Below, one piece after another: positions 7,342 to 16,861 of a stretch of DNA of 64,000 nt. The DNA comes from Devosia sp. 66-22. GTDB taxonomy: Bacteria; Pseudomonadota; Alphaproteobacteria; Rhizobiales; Devosiaceae. The position numbers and the translations under genes are program-made. Each line of letters opens with the position of its first letter. Position 1 is the first letter of the stretch. The DNA lies in NCBI GenBank assembly GCA_001899065.1, contig MKUZ01000028.1, positions 1-64,000 of the forward strand. The letters run 5' to 3'. The notes below the pieces were generated by a model. It saw nothing but the letters and a program-made list of their open reading frames with translations, had not been told where the DNA came from and did no database searches.

Positions 7342-8779
7342 CTGCTACTTCCCTCGACACACTCTCAACCAGCGGCACGATCACGCGGAGCTTGGCACCG
7401 CCGTGTTTCGATTTGCCGACAACCACTGACCCTCCCAGGTCCTTGACGATGCGGCGCGTCACCCACAGCCCCAGTCCCGACGTCGCAACTCCCTGTGCGG
7501 AGACTTCGTCCCCGGTGAGGATTTCGGCCACGTCGGTCGCCAATCCCGGCCCGGCATCGGAGATCTCGAGCTCGAGCGCCCTGCCAACGATACCCGCGCT
7601 GAAACCCAGCTTGCTCCCGCGAGGCGTCGCCTTGCAAGCATTGAGCAAAAGATTGAGAGCCGCTTGCCTGATGCCGAGGGCGCTTACGGTCATCCCTTCG
7701 GGAATATCGATCGTCCATTCCAGCGCGATCTGCTTTCGCCGCACTTCGGGTGTGATGAGCGTCAGGAGGTCGTCGAAATCGGCGTGCGTCAGGCCGCGAG
7801 CGGGGCGATCCTCCTTGTAGGAGTTGAGGATGGACCGGACGATATCGCGCATGCCGCGCAGTCCGCGATCCACAAGTTCCACCGCTCCGGCGCGAACCTT
7901 CGGATTGTCGCCGTGCACCCGGATCGTGTCTACGGCGTTCAGGATGCCGCCCAGCGGATTGTTGATCTCGTGCGCAACGCTGGATGCGAGCTTGCCCAGC
8001 CCCGCCAGCCTTTCCTCTTCGGCCACCCGGCCGAGCAGGAGCTCGCGCTCGGACAGCGCATTGGCCATCCGGTTGTAGCGCTGGAAGAGGCGGCTCCACT
8101 CGGGACTCTGGCTTCGTATCTGGGTCTCGGGAATGGGCTCCACGGAACCATCAGCCGCCGCGCTGACATGGCGGAGCAGGACGTTCATCGGGGCCACCAT
8201 TCGGCGCACGGTGAACCAGCCCAGCGCGGTCAGCGCAATCGTCAGAACCGCGTTGGAGATGACCAGATACCACGTGACCTCGGCCCGCTCCGCGAGCATG
8301 GGGCTGATGTCGATGCGGGTGTTAATTCGCCCGATCTGCCGGCCCTCGACCATCAGCGAGCGATCGGCGATCGCGACACCATCGCGTTCGGAAACGATCA
8401 TCGTGCGTGAAGCGGTCGATGGGGGCAGGGTCGAGCCGATGGGTGCGGATCTCGGCTCGGAGGATGCGAGCACTAGGCCGTTCGCATCCGCTACGGTCGT
8501 CTCGATCGGGCGGACCGCGGCGTAGACGGCGCGAGCTCGATCAAGGATGTCGAAGACTTCCCACGAATCGCGCCGCAGCACGGGGTCGACGAGTGAGGAT
8601 TCCAGCCCGTCGAGATACGCATTTGCTAGGTCGCCGAGCTGGCGCTCTTGGGTCTCCACGAGGCGCCAAAGCACCAGCTGCGATACGCCGATGCTGATCA
8701 CCACCATGAGCAACACGACGACCAGCGGCACCCGAACGGTTAGCGGGATCCCGCTTCGCAATGACAGGGGCGGCTTCAA
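7331..8779 (-). CDS. aioS: Sensor histidine kinase AioS
   Basis: Inner-membrane kinase that receives the As(III)-AioX signal and phosphorylates AioR. The order is: TM1 at residues 15-38, a periplasmic sensor to about 168, TM2 at 169-190, a HAMP linker, the H-box LASSVAHEINNPLGG with His270, the N-box LNLLLNACKATP, and G-boxes ISDAGPGL and SGLGLWV. The frame stays open far upstream into aioX. I chose a TTG start at 8779 because it overlaps the aioX stop (TTGA), has GGGAG 6 nt before it and yields MKPPLSLRSGIP, a sensible N-terminus giving 482 residues. Start choice is inferred; function is well supported by gene order. Confidence 0.94.
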   Translation of the reverse strand: MKPPLSLRSGIPLTVRVPLVVVLLMVVISIGVSQLVLWRLVETQERQLGDLANAYLDGLESSLVDPVLRRDSWEVFDILDRARAVYAAVRPIETTVADANGLVLASSEPRSAPIGSTLPPSTASRTMIVSERDGVAIADRSLMVEGRQIGRINTRIDISPMLAERAEVTWYLVISNAVLTIALTALGWFTVRRMVAPMNVLLRHVSAAADGSVEPIPETQIRSQSPEWSRLFQRYNRMANALSERELLLGRVAEEERLAGLGKLASSVAHEINNPLGGILNAVDTIRVHGDNPKVRAGAVELVDRGLRGMRDIVRSILNSYKEDRPARGLTHADFDDLLTLITPEVRRKQIALEWTIDIPEGMTVSALGIRQAALNLLLNACKATPRGSKLGFSAGIVGRALELEISDAGPGLATDVAEILTGDEVSAQGVATSGLGLWVTRRIVKDLGGSVVVGKSKHGGAKLRVIVPLVESVSREVADVA

Positions 8780-9627
8780 GACAGCTCCCGAACACGATCC
8801 CAATTGTCCTCGATCGAGGCAAACAGGGCGGGCGGCTCGCTTTCGAACTTGTCGAGGCGAAGCATGTCGAGCACGAGCCTGCCGGCGGGGCTCGTGTGCA
8901 TGTCGAGCAGCGCCTGCCGAAGAACGGCCGACTTCTCGCCCGCGAGTGCCGACGTCGGCGCCACGATGGGCGGGAACCCGAACCACTCGGACGGCCTGAC
9001 AATTTCGGTGGCGCCGGTGAGTTCGGGGTTCGTTTCCTTCAACACCTCATAGACGTAGCCATCAACGCTCCCGCTTTGCGCAAGGCCCGAGGCGACGGCG
9101 CGGACCACGTTGAAGTGGCTGTAAGTGAAAAAGCTTTGCTTGAAGAACTGATCCGGACGTTCCTCGCTGCGCGCCAATTCGGCGGCGGTCACTAGGTATC
9201 CCGAGTTGGAGTCGGGATCCGAGAACGCGTGAATATCGCCGCGCAGCTGGTCGAGCGACGTCGCCCCGCGACCAGCGGTGGAGATCAAATATGACTGATA
9301 GAGCGGCTGCCCGCGCCATACAGGCACGGCGAGCAGCTCCAGCTGTGCCCTGTGCTGCACGTATGGAAATCCGCACAGCCACGCGCCGTCCGCCTGGCTG
9401 CCGATCAGCAAGCCTGTAACCTCTTGATATGTCCGGCGTGTGATCAGTTCGACAGGTCTGCCTGTGGCAGAGGACAGGTAAGCTTGCAGAGCTTCAAGCA
9501 AGGCAAGGTCCGATGTCAGAAAGACCGGCGTCAGGGCAAATCGCAGCGTTTCGCCCTGGGCGCCGGCCGGGCTTGCGAGCGCGGCCGCCGAAGCGATTGC
9601 CGCCATCGCGGTCCGTCGTGTGATCAT
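8776..9627 (-). CDS. aioX: Periplasmic arsenite-binding protein AioX
   Basis: Arsenite-responsive binding protein of the PhnD/PtxB-like periplasmic binding-protein superfamily, needed for induction of arsenite oxidase through AioS. It has 283 residues with an N-terminal signal peptide (MITRRTAMAA to SPAGA). The protein holds a single cysteine, Cys85 in GAWLCGFPYV, at the place of the conserved cysteine implicated in As(III) binding in Agrobacterium AioX. It is the first gene of aioX-aioS-aioR, divergent from moaA with a 134-bp gap. The relation to phosphonate-binding proteins echoes the phnC gene at the left edge. Confidence 0.96.
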   Translation of the reverse strand: MITRRTAMAAIASAAALASPAGAQGETLRFALTPVFLTSDLALLEALQAYLSSATGRPVELITRRTYQEVTGLLIGSQADGAWLCGFPYVQHRAQLELLAVPVWRGQPLYQSYLISTAGRGATSLDQLRGDIHAFSDPDSNSGYLVTAAELARSEERPDQFFKQSFFTYSHFNVVRAVASGLAQSGSVDGYVYEVLKETNPELTGATEIVRPSEWFGFPPIVAPTSALAGEKSAVLRQALLDMHTSPAGRLVLDMLRLDKFESEPPALFASIEDNWDRVRELS

Positions 9628-9697
9628 CCCCTGCAGGGCGTCCTCCCGGTCCCAACACTCCCAGCCACGCTAGCACGCGACCTTGCCCAAGGTCATC

Positions 9698-9713
9698 CGG
9701 CCCGGTTCTTGCA
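9698..9713 (+). promoter_or_regulatory. Weak candidate sigma-54 promoter before moaA
   Basis: CGGCCCGGTTCTTGCA has GG and GC 10 nt apart but deviates from consensus at two positions (C for T before GG, C for A in GGCAC). It lies 49 nt before the moaA ATG. If real, cofactor synthesis would be co-induced with aioBA by AioR. Confidence 0.3.
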
Positions 9714-9761
9714 TAAATTTCCTGTGGGGTAGAGGGTCCGGAAGGACCGGGGAGAGAAGCC

Positions 9762-10781
9762 ATGCTCGCAAGCCAGATCGAACGGCCGCCGCTGATCGAC
9801 CCATTCCGCCGGCAGATCACCTATCTGCGTGTCTCGGTCACCGACAGGTGTGATTTCCGCTGCGTCTATTGCATGGCCGAAGACATGAACTTCCTCCCCA
9901 AGAAGGAGCTGCTATCACTCGAGGAGCTTGATCGGCTGTGCGCGGCGTTCATCGAGCGAGGGGTGAAGAAGCTCCGGTTGACCGGCGGCGAACCGCTAGT
10001 GCGCCGCGACCTCATGAGCCTGATCCGGTCACTCTCGCGCCATTTGGCGTCGGGGACGCTCGAGGAGCTAACGCTCACCACCAACGGTTCGCAGCTTCAT
10101 CGCTTTGCCCGCGAACTTGCTGACGCCGGGGTGCGCAGGATCAACGTCTCCGTCGACACCCTCGATCCCGACAAGTTCAAGGCAATCACCCGCCGCGGCG
10201 ATCTCGAGCAGGTCCTGCGGGGGATCAAGGTCGCGCAGGCCGCCGGCATCCGCATCAAGATCAACGCCGTTGCCCTCAAAGACATCAACGAGGACGAAAT
10301 CGATGCGATGATTACGTGGGCTCACGGGGAGGGCATGGACCTCACCCTCATCGAAACCATGCCGTTGGGCGACATCGACATGGACCGCACCGACCAGTTC
10401 CTCCCACTCTCGCTTGTCCGTCGCCGGCTGGCCGAGAGATGGACGCTGAATCCGCTACCGCTGCGGACAGGCGGACCGGCCTCGTATATCGAGGTCGCGG
10501 AGACAGGCGGCCGCCTCGGCTTCATCACGCCACTGACCCACAACTTCTGCGAAAGCTGCAATAGAGTGCGCGTTACCTGCACTGGAACGCTGTTCATGTG
10601 CCTCGGGCAAGAAGACAGCGTCGATCTGCGAACGCCTTTGCGTTCTTCCGAATCGGATGCCTCTCTTCATGAGGCAATTGAGCGAGCCATTGCGCACAAA
10701 CCCAAAGGGCATGACTTCGTCATCGAGCGCCGCGGTGCACGGCCGGCGGTCGGCCGGCATATGAGCGTGACAGGTGGCTGA
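9762..10781 (+). CDS. moaA: GTP 3',8-cyclase MoaA (radical SAM)
   Basis: First enzyme of molybdenum-cofactor synthesis, converting GTP to 3',8-cyclo-GTP. The radical-SAM cluster motif is Cys30, Cys34, Cys37 (CDFRCVYC). The second, substrate-side cluster is Cys263, Cys266 and Cys280, which gives the MoaA spacing CX2CX13[12 protein letters not shown] follows the first cluster, and the protein ends in GG, the conserved MoaA tail required for activity. Length is 339 residues. GGGGAGAG precedes the ATG. It is divergent from aioX and overlaps mogA by 8 nt. MoaC and MoaD are not in the window, so the pathway is completed elsewhere. Confidence 0.96.
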   Translation: MLASQIERPPLIDPFRRQITYLRVSVTDRCDFRCVYCMAEDMNFLPKKELLSLEELDRLCAAFIERGVKKLRLTGGEPLVRRDLMSLIRSLSRHLASGTLEELTLTTNGSQLHRFARELADAGVRRINVSVDTLDPDKFKAITRRGDLEQVLRGIKVAQAAGIRIKINAVALKDINEDEIDAMITWAHGEGMDLTLIETMPLGDIDMDRTDQFLPLSLVRRRLAERWTLNPLPLRTGGPASYIEVAETGGRLGFITPLTHNFCESCNRVRVTCTGTLFMCLGQEDSVDLRTPLRSSESDASLHEAIERAIAHKPKGHDFVIERRGARPAVGRHMSVTGG

Positions 10782-11307
10782 TCCGGTCAAGATAGGCATT
10801 CTCACCGTTTCAGACCGAGCAAGCCGCGGCGAGTATGAGGACCGCAGCGGTCCTGCGATCGAGGCCTACCTGCGTCGAGCGATAAGCACGCCCTGGGAGC
10901 CGGTCAAGCTGATCATTCCAGACGGTCGTGCCTCGGTGCGCGAAGCGGCCAAGGAGCTATGTGACGAGCGCAAGGTCGGCCTCCTGCTGATCACGGGCGG
11001 CACAGGACCCGCGCCGAGGGACGAAACACCTGAAGGTGTCGCGGACATTGCGGAGCGAGAGCTGCCCGGGTTCGGCGAATTGATGCGCAGGGTCAGCCTC
11101 GAGACCGTGCCGACCGCGATCCTCTCGCGGCAAGGAGGGTCGCTACGGGGATCGACCCTTATCGTCACCCTGCCGGGGAAGCCGGCCGCCATCGACGTCT
11201 GTTTGCAGGCAGTGTTTCCCGCCGTCCCTTACTGCCTCGACCTGATCGGCGCCGGGCATATTTCTACCGACCCTCAGGTCGTGACATCATTTCGCCCGGG
11301 AACTTGA
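10774..11307 (+). CDS. mogA: Molybdopterin adenylyltransferase MogA
   Basis: Adenylylates molybdopterin before MoeA inserts molybdenum. The 177-residue protein follows MogA from end to end: [15 protein letters not shown] at the N-terminus, the ligand loop [37 protein letters not shown], and a C-terminal region with [12 protein letters not shown]. Those C-terminal features favour MogA over MoaB. The start is GTG at 10774, inside the end of moaA (8-nt overlap), which implies translational coupling. The 3' end overlaps the convergent response-regulator gene by 21 bp. Confidence 0.9.
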   Translation: MADPVKIGILTVSDRASRGEYEDRSGPAIEAYLRRAISTPWEPVKLIIPDGRASVREAAKELCDERKVGLLLITGGTGPAPRDETPEGVADIAERELPGFGELMRRVSLETVPTAILSRQGGSLRGSTLIVTLPGKPAAIDVCLQAVFPAVPYCLDLIGAGHISTDPQVVTSFRPGT

Positions 11308-11976
11308 CGCCATCCGGTAACCGACGCCGCGCACCGCAAGGATCGGGTCGGCCTTGTGGACCTTTGCCAGCGATTCCCTCAGCCGCTTCAGCACGAGGTC
11401 CACGTTACGCAGCTCGACATTGGGATCCTCTCCCCACACTCGCGTGCGGATCTCTTCGCGCGTGAAGACGTGGTCGGGCGCGCTCATTAGGAGTTTCAAG
11501 AGATCGTAGGCGCCGGGAGACAGGTGAACGTCCTTGCCGCGTCGAGTGACACGATGCACCTCGTCGTCGAGCACGAGGTCGCCGCAGGTCAGAATCGTGC
11601 CGAGCGAGGCGGGATTGTGCTTCCGAATGCACTCGCGAACTCGAGTGATCAGCATAGGACCGGAAACGGGCGAGGGCAGGTAATCGGACGCCCCGGCCGC
11701 GATCACGTCATCACGTTCCGCGACGCTGTTGAGTCGTCCGATGGCAAGGATGGGCACGCTCGACGGTAGCGTGTCGCGAAGGAGCCAGCAGGCCTCCATC
11801 GGGTCCGCCGGATCGGCCAGCCGACCGAGCACGACAATATCGGGATGCTGGTTCAGCGCGTAATCGACTTCAGTGCGCTGGCGCGCCGAGAGCACACGGT
11901 AGTCTGCTTCCTTCAGGGCATCGCTCAAAGCGGAGGCGGCGACCTGTTCATACTCAACAACAAGAGCGAGTGTCAT
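11287..11976 (-). CDS. PhoB/OmpR-family regulator with degenerate receiver
   Basis: A 229-residue protein with a receiver-like N-terminal domain and an intact winged-helix DNA-binding domain (HLSPGAYDLLKLL, NVELRNVDLVLKRLRESL, VRGVGYRM). The receiver has lost the residues needed for phosphorylation: the acceptor Asp is Gly51 (IVVLGRLADP), the acidic-pocket Asp is Tyr9 (VVEYE), the switch Thr/Ser region reads LAIGRL, and the conserved Lys is Ser102 (DYLPSPV). It should therefore act without phosphotransfer. The canonical PhoB of the downstream pst operon keeps all these residues. It is divergent from pstS and convergent with mogA. The ATG at 11976 is preferred over an upstream alternative. Its targets are unknown; pstS is the obvious candidate. 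Confidence 0.88.
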   Translation of the reverse strand: MTLALVVEYEQVAASALSDALKEADYRVLSARQRTEVDYALNQHPDIVVLGRLADPADPMEACWLLRDTLPSSVPILAIGRLNSVAERDDVIAAGASDYLPSPVSGPMLITRVRECIRKHNPASLGTILTCGDLVLDDEVHRVTRRGKDVHLSPGAYDLLKLLMSAPDHVFTREEIRTRVWGEDPNVELRNVDLVLKRLRESLAKVHKADPILAVRGVGYRMASSSRAK

Positions 11977-12098
11977 GGCGATCTGGAGCCTGGAAAGTTG
12001 CGCGGCTCTGATGCCTGCGCTCCATGACAATCAGGTGACGAGAATTTCATGTTTCCGACATTGTCGGCGAGATTCGTCATATAAATCATCGACTTGGA

Positions 12099-12130
12099 CC
12101 GTCACAAAAGTGAATCGCAGCAGTTATACT
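12099..12130 (+). promoter_or_regulatory. Candidate Pho-type promoter of pstS
   Basis: CCGTCACAAAAGTGAATC (12099-12116) has one good Pho half-site (CCGTCAC) with an A-rich spacer and a poor second half. A -10-like TATACT follows at 12125-12130, 8 nt away, close to the spacing seen at PhoB-activated promoters. Another half-site, CGTCAT, lies upstream at 12076. It could instead bind the degenerate PhoB-like regulator encoded divergently. Confidence 0.4.
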
Positions 12131-12233
12131 ACTGCAACAGAGCGGCCATAGGTTGCCCGCCGTTGAACAGGGGCCGGGGCGAATTCCGGCGCCAATGCCG
12201 GGCGCGATGCCCACCTCTCCGAAAGGGACAATC

Positions 12234-13271
12234 ATGAAACATGCTCTCATCGTTGGCGCGGTTGCTGTCGCGCTCGCGGGCCTGACGTCTGCCGCAATGG
12301 CGCAGAGCCGCGATCAGATCCGTATCGTCGGCTCCTCGACCGTGTTCCCCTACACCCAGGCCGTGGCCGAGCAGTTCGCCGCCGCGACCGGCAACCCGGC
12401 TCCGGTCGTCGAGTCCACCGGCACCGGCGGCGGTATGCAGGTGTTCTGTGAAGGCGTTGGCCAGGACAAGGCCGACATCACCGGCGCTTCGCGCGCCATG
12501 AAGAAGTCTGAGTTCGAGGCTTGCGTCGCCAACGGCGTCGACAACGTCACCGAAGTTCTGATCGGCTACGACGGCCTGTCGCTCGCCCACACGCAGAGCG
12601 CTCCCGACATGAGCCTCACGAAGGCGCAGATCTTCCAGGCTCTCGCTTCAGAAGTTGAAGTCGACGGCCAGATCGTTGCCAACCCCTACAAGAACTGGAA
12701 CGAGATCGACCCGTCGCTCCCGAACCAGCCGATCACCGTGTTCGGCCCCCCGCCGACCTCGGGCACCCGTGATGCGTTTGTCGAGCTCGTCATGCTCGTC
12801 GGCTGCGCCACCTTCCCGGCGATCGAAGCTCTCGAAGAGGGCCGCAAGGAGGAAGTCTGCGAGCGTATGCGTCAGGACGGCCCGTTCGTCGAAGCCGGCG
12901 AAAACGACAATCTGATCGTGCAGCGCCTCAACGCCGACCCGAACGCCATCGGCATCTTCGGCTACTCCTTCCTATTCGAGAACTCGGACACCCTCAAGGA
13001 CGTCGCCGTCGATGGCGTTGAAGCCAACCAGGAAACCATCGCCGATGGTTCCTACCCCGTCTCGCGTCCGCTCTACATCTACGTCAAGAACGCCCACCGC
13101 GGTGTCATTCCCGGCCTCAACGAATTCCTGACCGAATACGTCTCGGAAGCTTCGTTCGGCGCCGATGGTTACCTGTCCGAGCGTGGCCTGATCGTCCTCC
13201 CCGACGATCAGCGCACCACCGTCCGTGACGCGGTCGCCAACTCGACCCCAATGGCCGCTCCGGCGAAGTAA
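12234..13271 (+). CDS. pstS: Periplasmic phosphate-binding protein PstS
   Basis: High-affinity phosphate-binding protein of the PstSCAB importer, 345 residues with a signal peptide ending SAAMAQ. Phosphate-contact motifs are visible: GSSTVFPYT, ESTGTGGG, GASRAM and PPTSGTRDAF. The frame is open further upstream, but ATG at 12234 is preceded by AAAGGGA and gives a proper signal peptide. PstS proteins in arsenic islands are often duplicates thought to favour phosphate over arsenate; selectivity cannot be judged from sequence. It is the first gene of pstSCAB-phoU-phoB, followed by a hairpin before pstC. Confidence 0.95.
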   Translation: MKHALIVGAVAVALAGLTSAAMAQSRDQIRIVGSSTVFPYTQAVAEQFAAATGNPAPVVESTGTGGGMQVFCEGVGQDKADITGASRAMKKSEFEACVANGVDNVTEVLIGYDGLSLAHTQSAPDMSLTKAQIFQALASEVEVDGQIVANPYKNWNEIDPSLPNQPITVFGPPPTSGTRDAFVELVMLVGCATFPAIEALEEGRKEEVCERMRQDGPFVEAGENDNLIVQRLNADPNAIGIFGYSFLFENSDTLKDVAVDGVEANQETIADGSYPVSRPLYIYVKNAHRGVIPGLNEFLTEYVSEASFGADGYLSERGLIVLPDDQRTTVRDAVANSTPMAAPAK

Positions 13272-13283
13272 GAACGACACTCC

Positions 13284-13308
13284 AGGGGCGGGCATCGTGT
13301 CCGCCCCT
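13284..13308 (+). other. Hairpin between pstS and pstC
   Basis: AGGGGCGG pairs with CCGCCCCT around a 9-nt loop, followed by TTT. It lies 12 nt after the pstS stop. As in many binding-protein operons it may stabilise the pstS message or cause partial termination so that PstS exceeds the permeases. Confidence 0.55.
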
Positions 13309-13330
13309 TTCCAATCGAGAGGGCGCATCA

Positions 13331-14707
13331 GTGTTTGGCTATCTGATACTCACGATCCTGGTGTTTACTCTCGTCGCGTATTTCGTCGGCCAGACTGCCG
13401 GCCGGAGCTTTGCTCTCGCTGATCGGCAGACCCACTCTTTGCCCGGCTATCACGGTGCGTTCGTTGCGGTTTGGGTCGGTATTCCGGCTCTTGTCCTGGC
13501 ACTTCTCTGGGTCGCGCTGCAGCAGCCAGTCATCGACCGGCTTGTCATCGGCTCTCTGCCGGGCGCGCTGACCTCCGGCGCAACCCCCGCCCAGCTCAGT
13601 CTCATTCTCTCCGAAATCAAGAACGTTGCCGCCGGCCAGATCTTCGCCGAGCCGAGCCCTGACGTGAAGGCCGCCGCCGACCTCTATGTCCGTTGGCAGG
13701 ATATCGCACGGTGGGCGATGTTCGCCGCCGCCGTCGCGTTGATGCTGCTGGCGCTGGTCATCGCTCGCTCCAAGCTTGCGCCGCGCTTCCGTGCGCGCAC
13801 CGGTGTTGAGCGGTTCATCACCGGCATGATTATCTTCTGCTCAGTCGTCGCGATCCTCACCACGGTCGGGATCATCGCCTCGCTGGTCTACGAGTCGCTC
13901 GAGTTCTTCCGCCGCGTGCCGCTGCACGAGTTCGTCTTCGGCACCCGCTGGGAACCCCAGATGGCCATTCGCGAGGACCAGGTCGCGGGGGCGGGTGCCT
14001 TTGGCGTGATCCCGGTATTCACCGGCACGCTGCTGATCGCTTCGATCGCGATGCTTGTGGCTGTGCCCATCGGACTCTTCACCGCGATCTACCTCGTCGA
14101 ATACGCGAACGAGAATGTGCGCCGCGTCGTCAAGCCGGTCCTCGAGGTTCTGGCCGGCATCCCCAGCGTCGTCTACGGCTTCTTCGCGGTGCTAACCGTA
14201 GCTCCGGCTGTCCGTGCGGCTGGCGGCGCGATCGGCATCGTCATGTCGCCCAACAGTGCGCTGGTTGCCGGCGGTGTGATGGGCATCATGATCATTCCCT
14301 TCATCTCCTCACTGTCCGATGACGCGCTCAAGGCGGTCCCGCGCACGATGCGCGACGGTTCGCTGGCAATGGGTGCGACCCGTGCCGAGACCATGATCAA
14401 GGTGCTGCTCCCGGCCGCCATTCCCGGCATTATGGGTGGCGTGCTGCTCGGCTTGAGCCGTGCCATCGGCGAGACGATGATCGTCGTCATGGCGGCGGGC
14501 CTCATCGCTACGCTGACCTTCAATCCGCTTGACTCGGTGACGACTGTCACCGTCCAGATCGTCACGATGCTCGTGGGCGATACCGCCTTCGACAGCCCTA
14601 AGACGCTGGCAGCCTTCGCGCTGGGTCTGATGCTCTTCCTCGTAACCTTGACGTTGAACGTGATCGCGCTTCGCATCGTGCAGAAGTTCCGCGAGCAGTA
14701 TGATTGA
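13331..14707 (+). CDS. pstC: Phosphate ABC transporter permease PstC
   Basis: Inner-membrane permease of the Pst system, 458 residues. It is longer than E. coli PstC because of an N-terminal region with two extra membrane segments (residues 1-70) and a third near 115-140, as in other alphaproteobacteria. The core permease domain follows from about residue 230, with the ATPase-contact loop around PRTMRDGSLAMGATRAE. The start is GTG at 13331, preceded by GAGAGGG. The 3' end overlaps pstA by 8 nt. Confidence 0.93.
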   Translation: MFGYLILTILVFTLVAYFVGQTAGRSFALADRQTHSLPGYHGAFVAVWVGIPALVLALLWVALQQPVIDRLVIGSLPGALTSGATPAQLSLILSEIKNVAAGQIFAEPSPDVKAAADLYVRWQDIARWAMFAAAVALMLLALVIARSKLAPRFRARTGVERFITGMIIFCSVVAILTTVGIIASLVYESLEFFRRVPLHEFVFGTRWEPQMAIREDQVAGAGAFGVIPVFTGTLLIASIAMLVAVPIGLFTAIYLVEYANENVRRVVKPVLEVLAGIPSVVYGFFAVLTVAPAVRAAGGAIGIVMSPNSALVAGGVMGIMIIPFISSLSDDALKAVPRTMRDGSLAMGATRAETMIKVLLPAAIPGIMGGVLLGLSRAIGETMIVVMAAGLIATLTFNPLDSVTTVTVQIVTMLVGDTAFDSPKTLAAFALGLMLFLVTLTLNVIALRIVQKFREQYD

Positions 14708-15995
14708 GGCCCAGATGGCGCTTGCAGACACAAATTCGGTAATCACCGACCGCGCGGCGAGCGCCGGCTTGCGTCGCCGACGCTACGCAGCAGACCTACG
14801 ATTGCGCATCTACGGCATCGCGGCGATCACCGTCGCCATCGGTATGCTTGCCGTGCTCCTGGGCACGCTTATCGTGGGTGGCGCGCAAGCCTTTGTGCAG
14901 ACGCACATCCGAGTGACGTTCCCGGTCAGCGCCGAGTGGGTGAAAGCCGACGATCCGGCAGCGGGCAACTGGCGCAACGTCGTTCGCGACGGTCTCGCGC
15001 AAGTGTTCCCCGATCTCAGCGCTGCCGAGCAGCGCGAGGTCGTGAAAGTCCTCACGAACAACGCACAGTTCTTCGTCCGTGACGCGGTTCTCGCCAATCC
15101 GTCGGTGATCGGCAGCACCATCACTCTCGATATCCCGGCAGCGGACCCCTATGACCAGCTCAATAAGGGCGTCATCACTCGCGATACTGCCGAAGAGAAC
15201 CGCCGCCTGAACGACCAGGAGATCCAGTGGTTCGACACCCTGGTCGAGCGCGGCCTGGTGTCAAAGCCGTTCAACTGGGGCCTGATCTTCAACTCGAACA
15301 GCCGCTTCCCCGAACTCGCCGGTCTGAAGGGCGCCATCGTTGGGTCGTTCTATGCCCTGCTGGTCTGCTTCCTCGTGAGCTTCCCAATCGGCATCGGCGC
15401 GGCCGTCTATCTCGAGGAGTTTGCGCCCAAAAACAGGTGGACGGCTCTGATCGAGGTCAACATCAACAACCTCGCGGCCGTGCCTTCGATCATCTTCGGC
15501 CTCCTCGGCCTGGCACTGCTGATCCAAACCTTCGGGCTGCCGCGCTCGGCTCCGATCGTCGGCGGTCTGGTGCTCGCGCTCATGACCCTGCCCACGATCA
15601 TCATCGTGACGAGGAACGCGCTCAAATCGGTGCCGCCTTCGATCCGCGAGGCCGCCTTCGGCATGGGTGCCTCTAAGCATCAGATGATCATGCATCACGT
15701 GCTGCCGCTGGCGCTTCCCGGTATTCTGACCGGCACCATCATTGGTCTGGCGCACGCTCTCGGCGAAACCGCGCCGCTGCTGCTGATCGGCATGAACGCC
15801 TTCATTACCAGCGAGCCGGGTGGCGTCATGGATGCCGCGACGGCGCTGCCGACGCAGATCTACATCTGGGCGGACAGCCCCGAGCGCGGCTTCGTCGCAC
15901 GCACGTCGGCGGGCATTCTTGTGCTGCTTGCTTTCCTGATCATCATGAATGGTGTTGCCATCTTCCTGCGGCAGCGCCTCGAGAGACGGTGGTAG
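14700..15995 (+). CDS. pstA: Phosphate ABC transporter permease PstA
   Basis: Second permease of the Pst complex, 431 residues. After TM1 (about 38-60) comes a large periplasmic insertion of roughly 150 residues, typical of alphaproteobacterial PstA. The permease core then contains the coupling loop [20 protein letters not shown] at 14700 overlaps the pstC end. An alternative ATG lies 15 nt downstream. It pairs with PstC to form the channel energised by PstB. Confidence 0.93.
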   Translation: MIEAQMALADTNSVITDRAASAGLRRRRYAADLRLRIYGIAAITVAIGMLAVLLGTLIVGGAQAFVQTHIRVTFPVSAEWVKADDPAAGNWRNVVRDGLAQVFPDLSAAEQREVVKVLTNNAQFFVRDAVLANPSVIGSTITLDIPAADPYDQLNKGVITRDTAEENRRLNDQEIQWFDTLVERGLVSKPFNWGLIFNSNSRFPELAGLKGAIVGSFYALLVCFLVSFPIGIGAAVYLEEFAPKNRWTALIEVNINNLAAVPSIIFGLLGLALLIQTFGLPRSAPIVGGLVLALMTLPTIIIVTRNALKSVPPSIREAAFGMGASKHQMIMHHVLPLALPGILTGTIIGLAHALGETAPLLLIGMNAFITSEPGGVMDAATALPTQIYIWADSPERGFVARTSAGILVLLAFLIIMNGVAIFLRQRLERRW

Positions 15996-15997
15996 TC

Positions 15998-16843
15998 ATG
16001 GACCGAACCCTCACGCAAACCAGGGCAAATGAAATGAACGTCATGCAGCAGGCCACTACGTCACCGATCGAAATCCGGACGCCAAAGATGCCGGCCATGG
16101 AAGGAAGGGCGGTTTCCGTTTTTTACGGGCAGAAGCAGGCTCTCTACGATGTCAGTCTCGCCATCGAGAGGAACCAGGTTACGTCGCTGATCGGCCCCTC
16201 GGGCTGCGGCAAGTCGACGTTCCTGCGTTGTCTCAACCGGATGAACGACACGATCGATATCTGCCGCGTTACCGGCGAGATCAGGCTCGACGACGAAGAC
16301 ATCTATAACCGCGATATCGACGTGGTCGAACTTCGTGCCCGGGTCGGAATGGTGTTCCAGAAGCCGAACCCGTTCCCCAAGTCGATCTATGAGAACGTTG
16401 CCTACGGTCCGCGTATCCATGGCCTGACCCGGAGCAAGATCGAGCTGGACGAGATTGTTACGTCGTCGCTACGTCGCGCCGGTTTGTTCGATGAGGTCAA
16501 GGATCGGCTCAACGAACCCGGCACGGGCCTTTCCGGCGGTCAGCAGCAGCGCCTGTGCATTGCACGCGCCATTGCGACCAGGCCGGAAGTTCTGTTGATG
16601 GACGAGCCGTGTTCGGCGCTCGACCCGATCGCGACCGCGGTCATCGAAGAGCTGATCGACGAGCTGCGTGAGAACTTCACCATCGTGATCGTGACGCACT
16701 CGATGCAGCAGGCGGCGCGCGTCAGCCAGAAGACGGCGTTCTTCCATCTTGGCAAGTTGATCGAGGAGGGTCATACCAGCGACCTCTTCACCAACCCCAA
16801 GAACAAGCAGACCCAGGACTATATCACCGGCCGTATCGGCTAA
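15998..16843 (+). CDS. pstB: Phosphate ABC transporter ATPase PstB
   Basis: ATP-binding subunit of the phosphate importer, about 281 residues from the ATG at 15998 (an in-frame GTG lies 9 nt upstream). Walker A is GPSGCGKST, the Q-loop region [15 protein letters not shown] is characteristic of PstB, the signature is [16 protein letters not shown], and Walker B is [13 protein letters not shown], followed by the switch His in [11 protein letters not shown]. It is cotranscribed with phoU. Confidence 0.96.
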   Translation: MDRTLTQTRANEMNVMQQATTSPIEIRTPKMPAMEGRAVSVFYGQKQALYDVSLAIERNQVTSLIGPSGCGKSTFLRCLNRMNDTIDICRVTGEIRLDDEDIYNRDIDVVELRARVGMVFQKPNPFPKSIYENVAYGPRIHGLTRSKIELDEIVTSSLRRAGLFDEVKDRLNEPGTGLSGGQQQRLCIARAIATRPEVLLMDEPCSALDPIATAVIEELIDELRENFTIVIVTHSMQQAARVSQKTAFFHLGKLIEEGHTSDLFTNPKNKQTQDYITGRIG

Positions 16844-16861
16844 CCGAAGAGGACCGCGACA

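Noticed and set aside
9736-9749. GGTCC-GGAA-GGACC dyad just before the moaA ribosome site as a Moco riboswitch
   Set aside because: The stem is only 5 bp and the leader is too short for a Moco aptamer.
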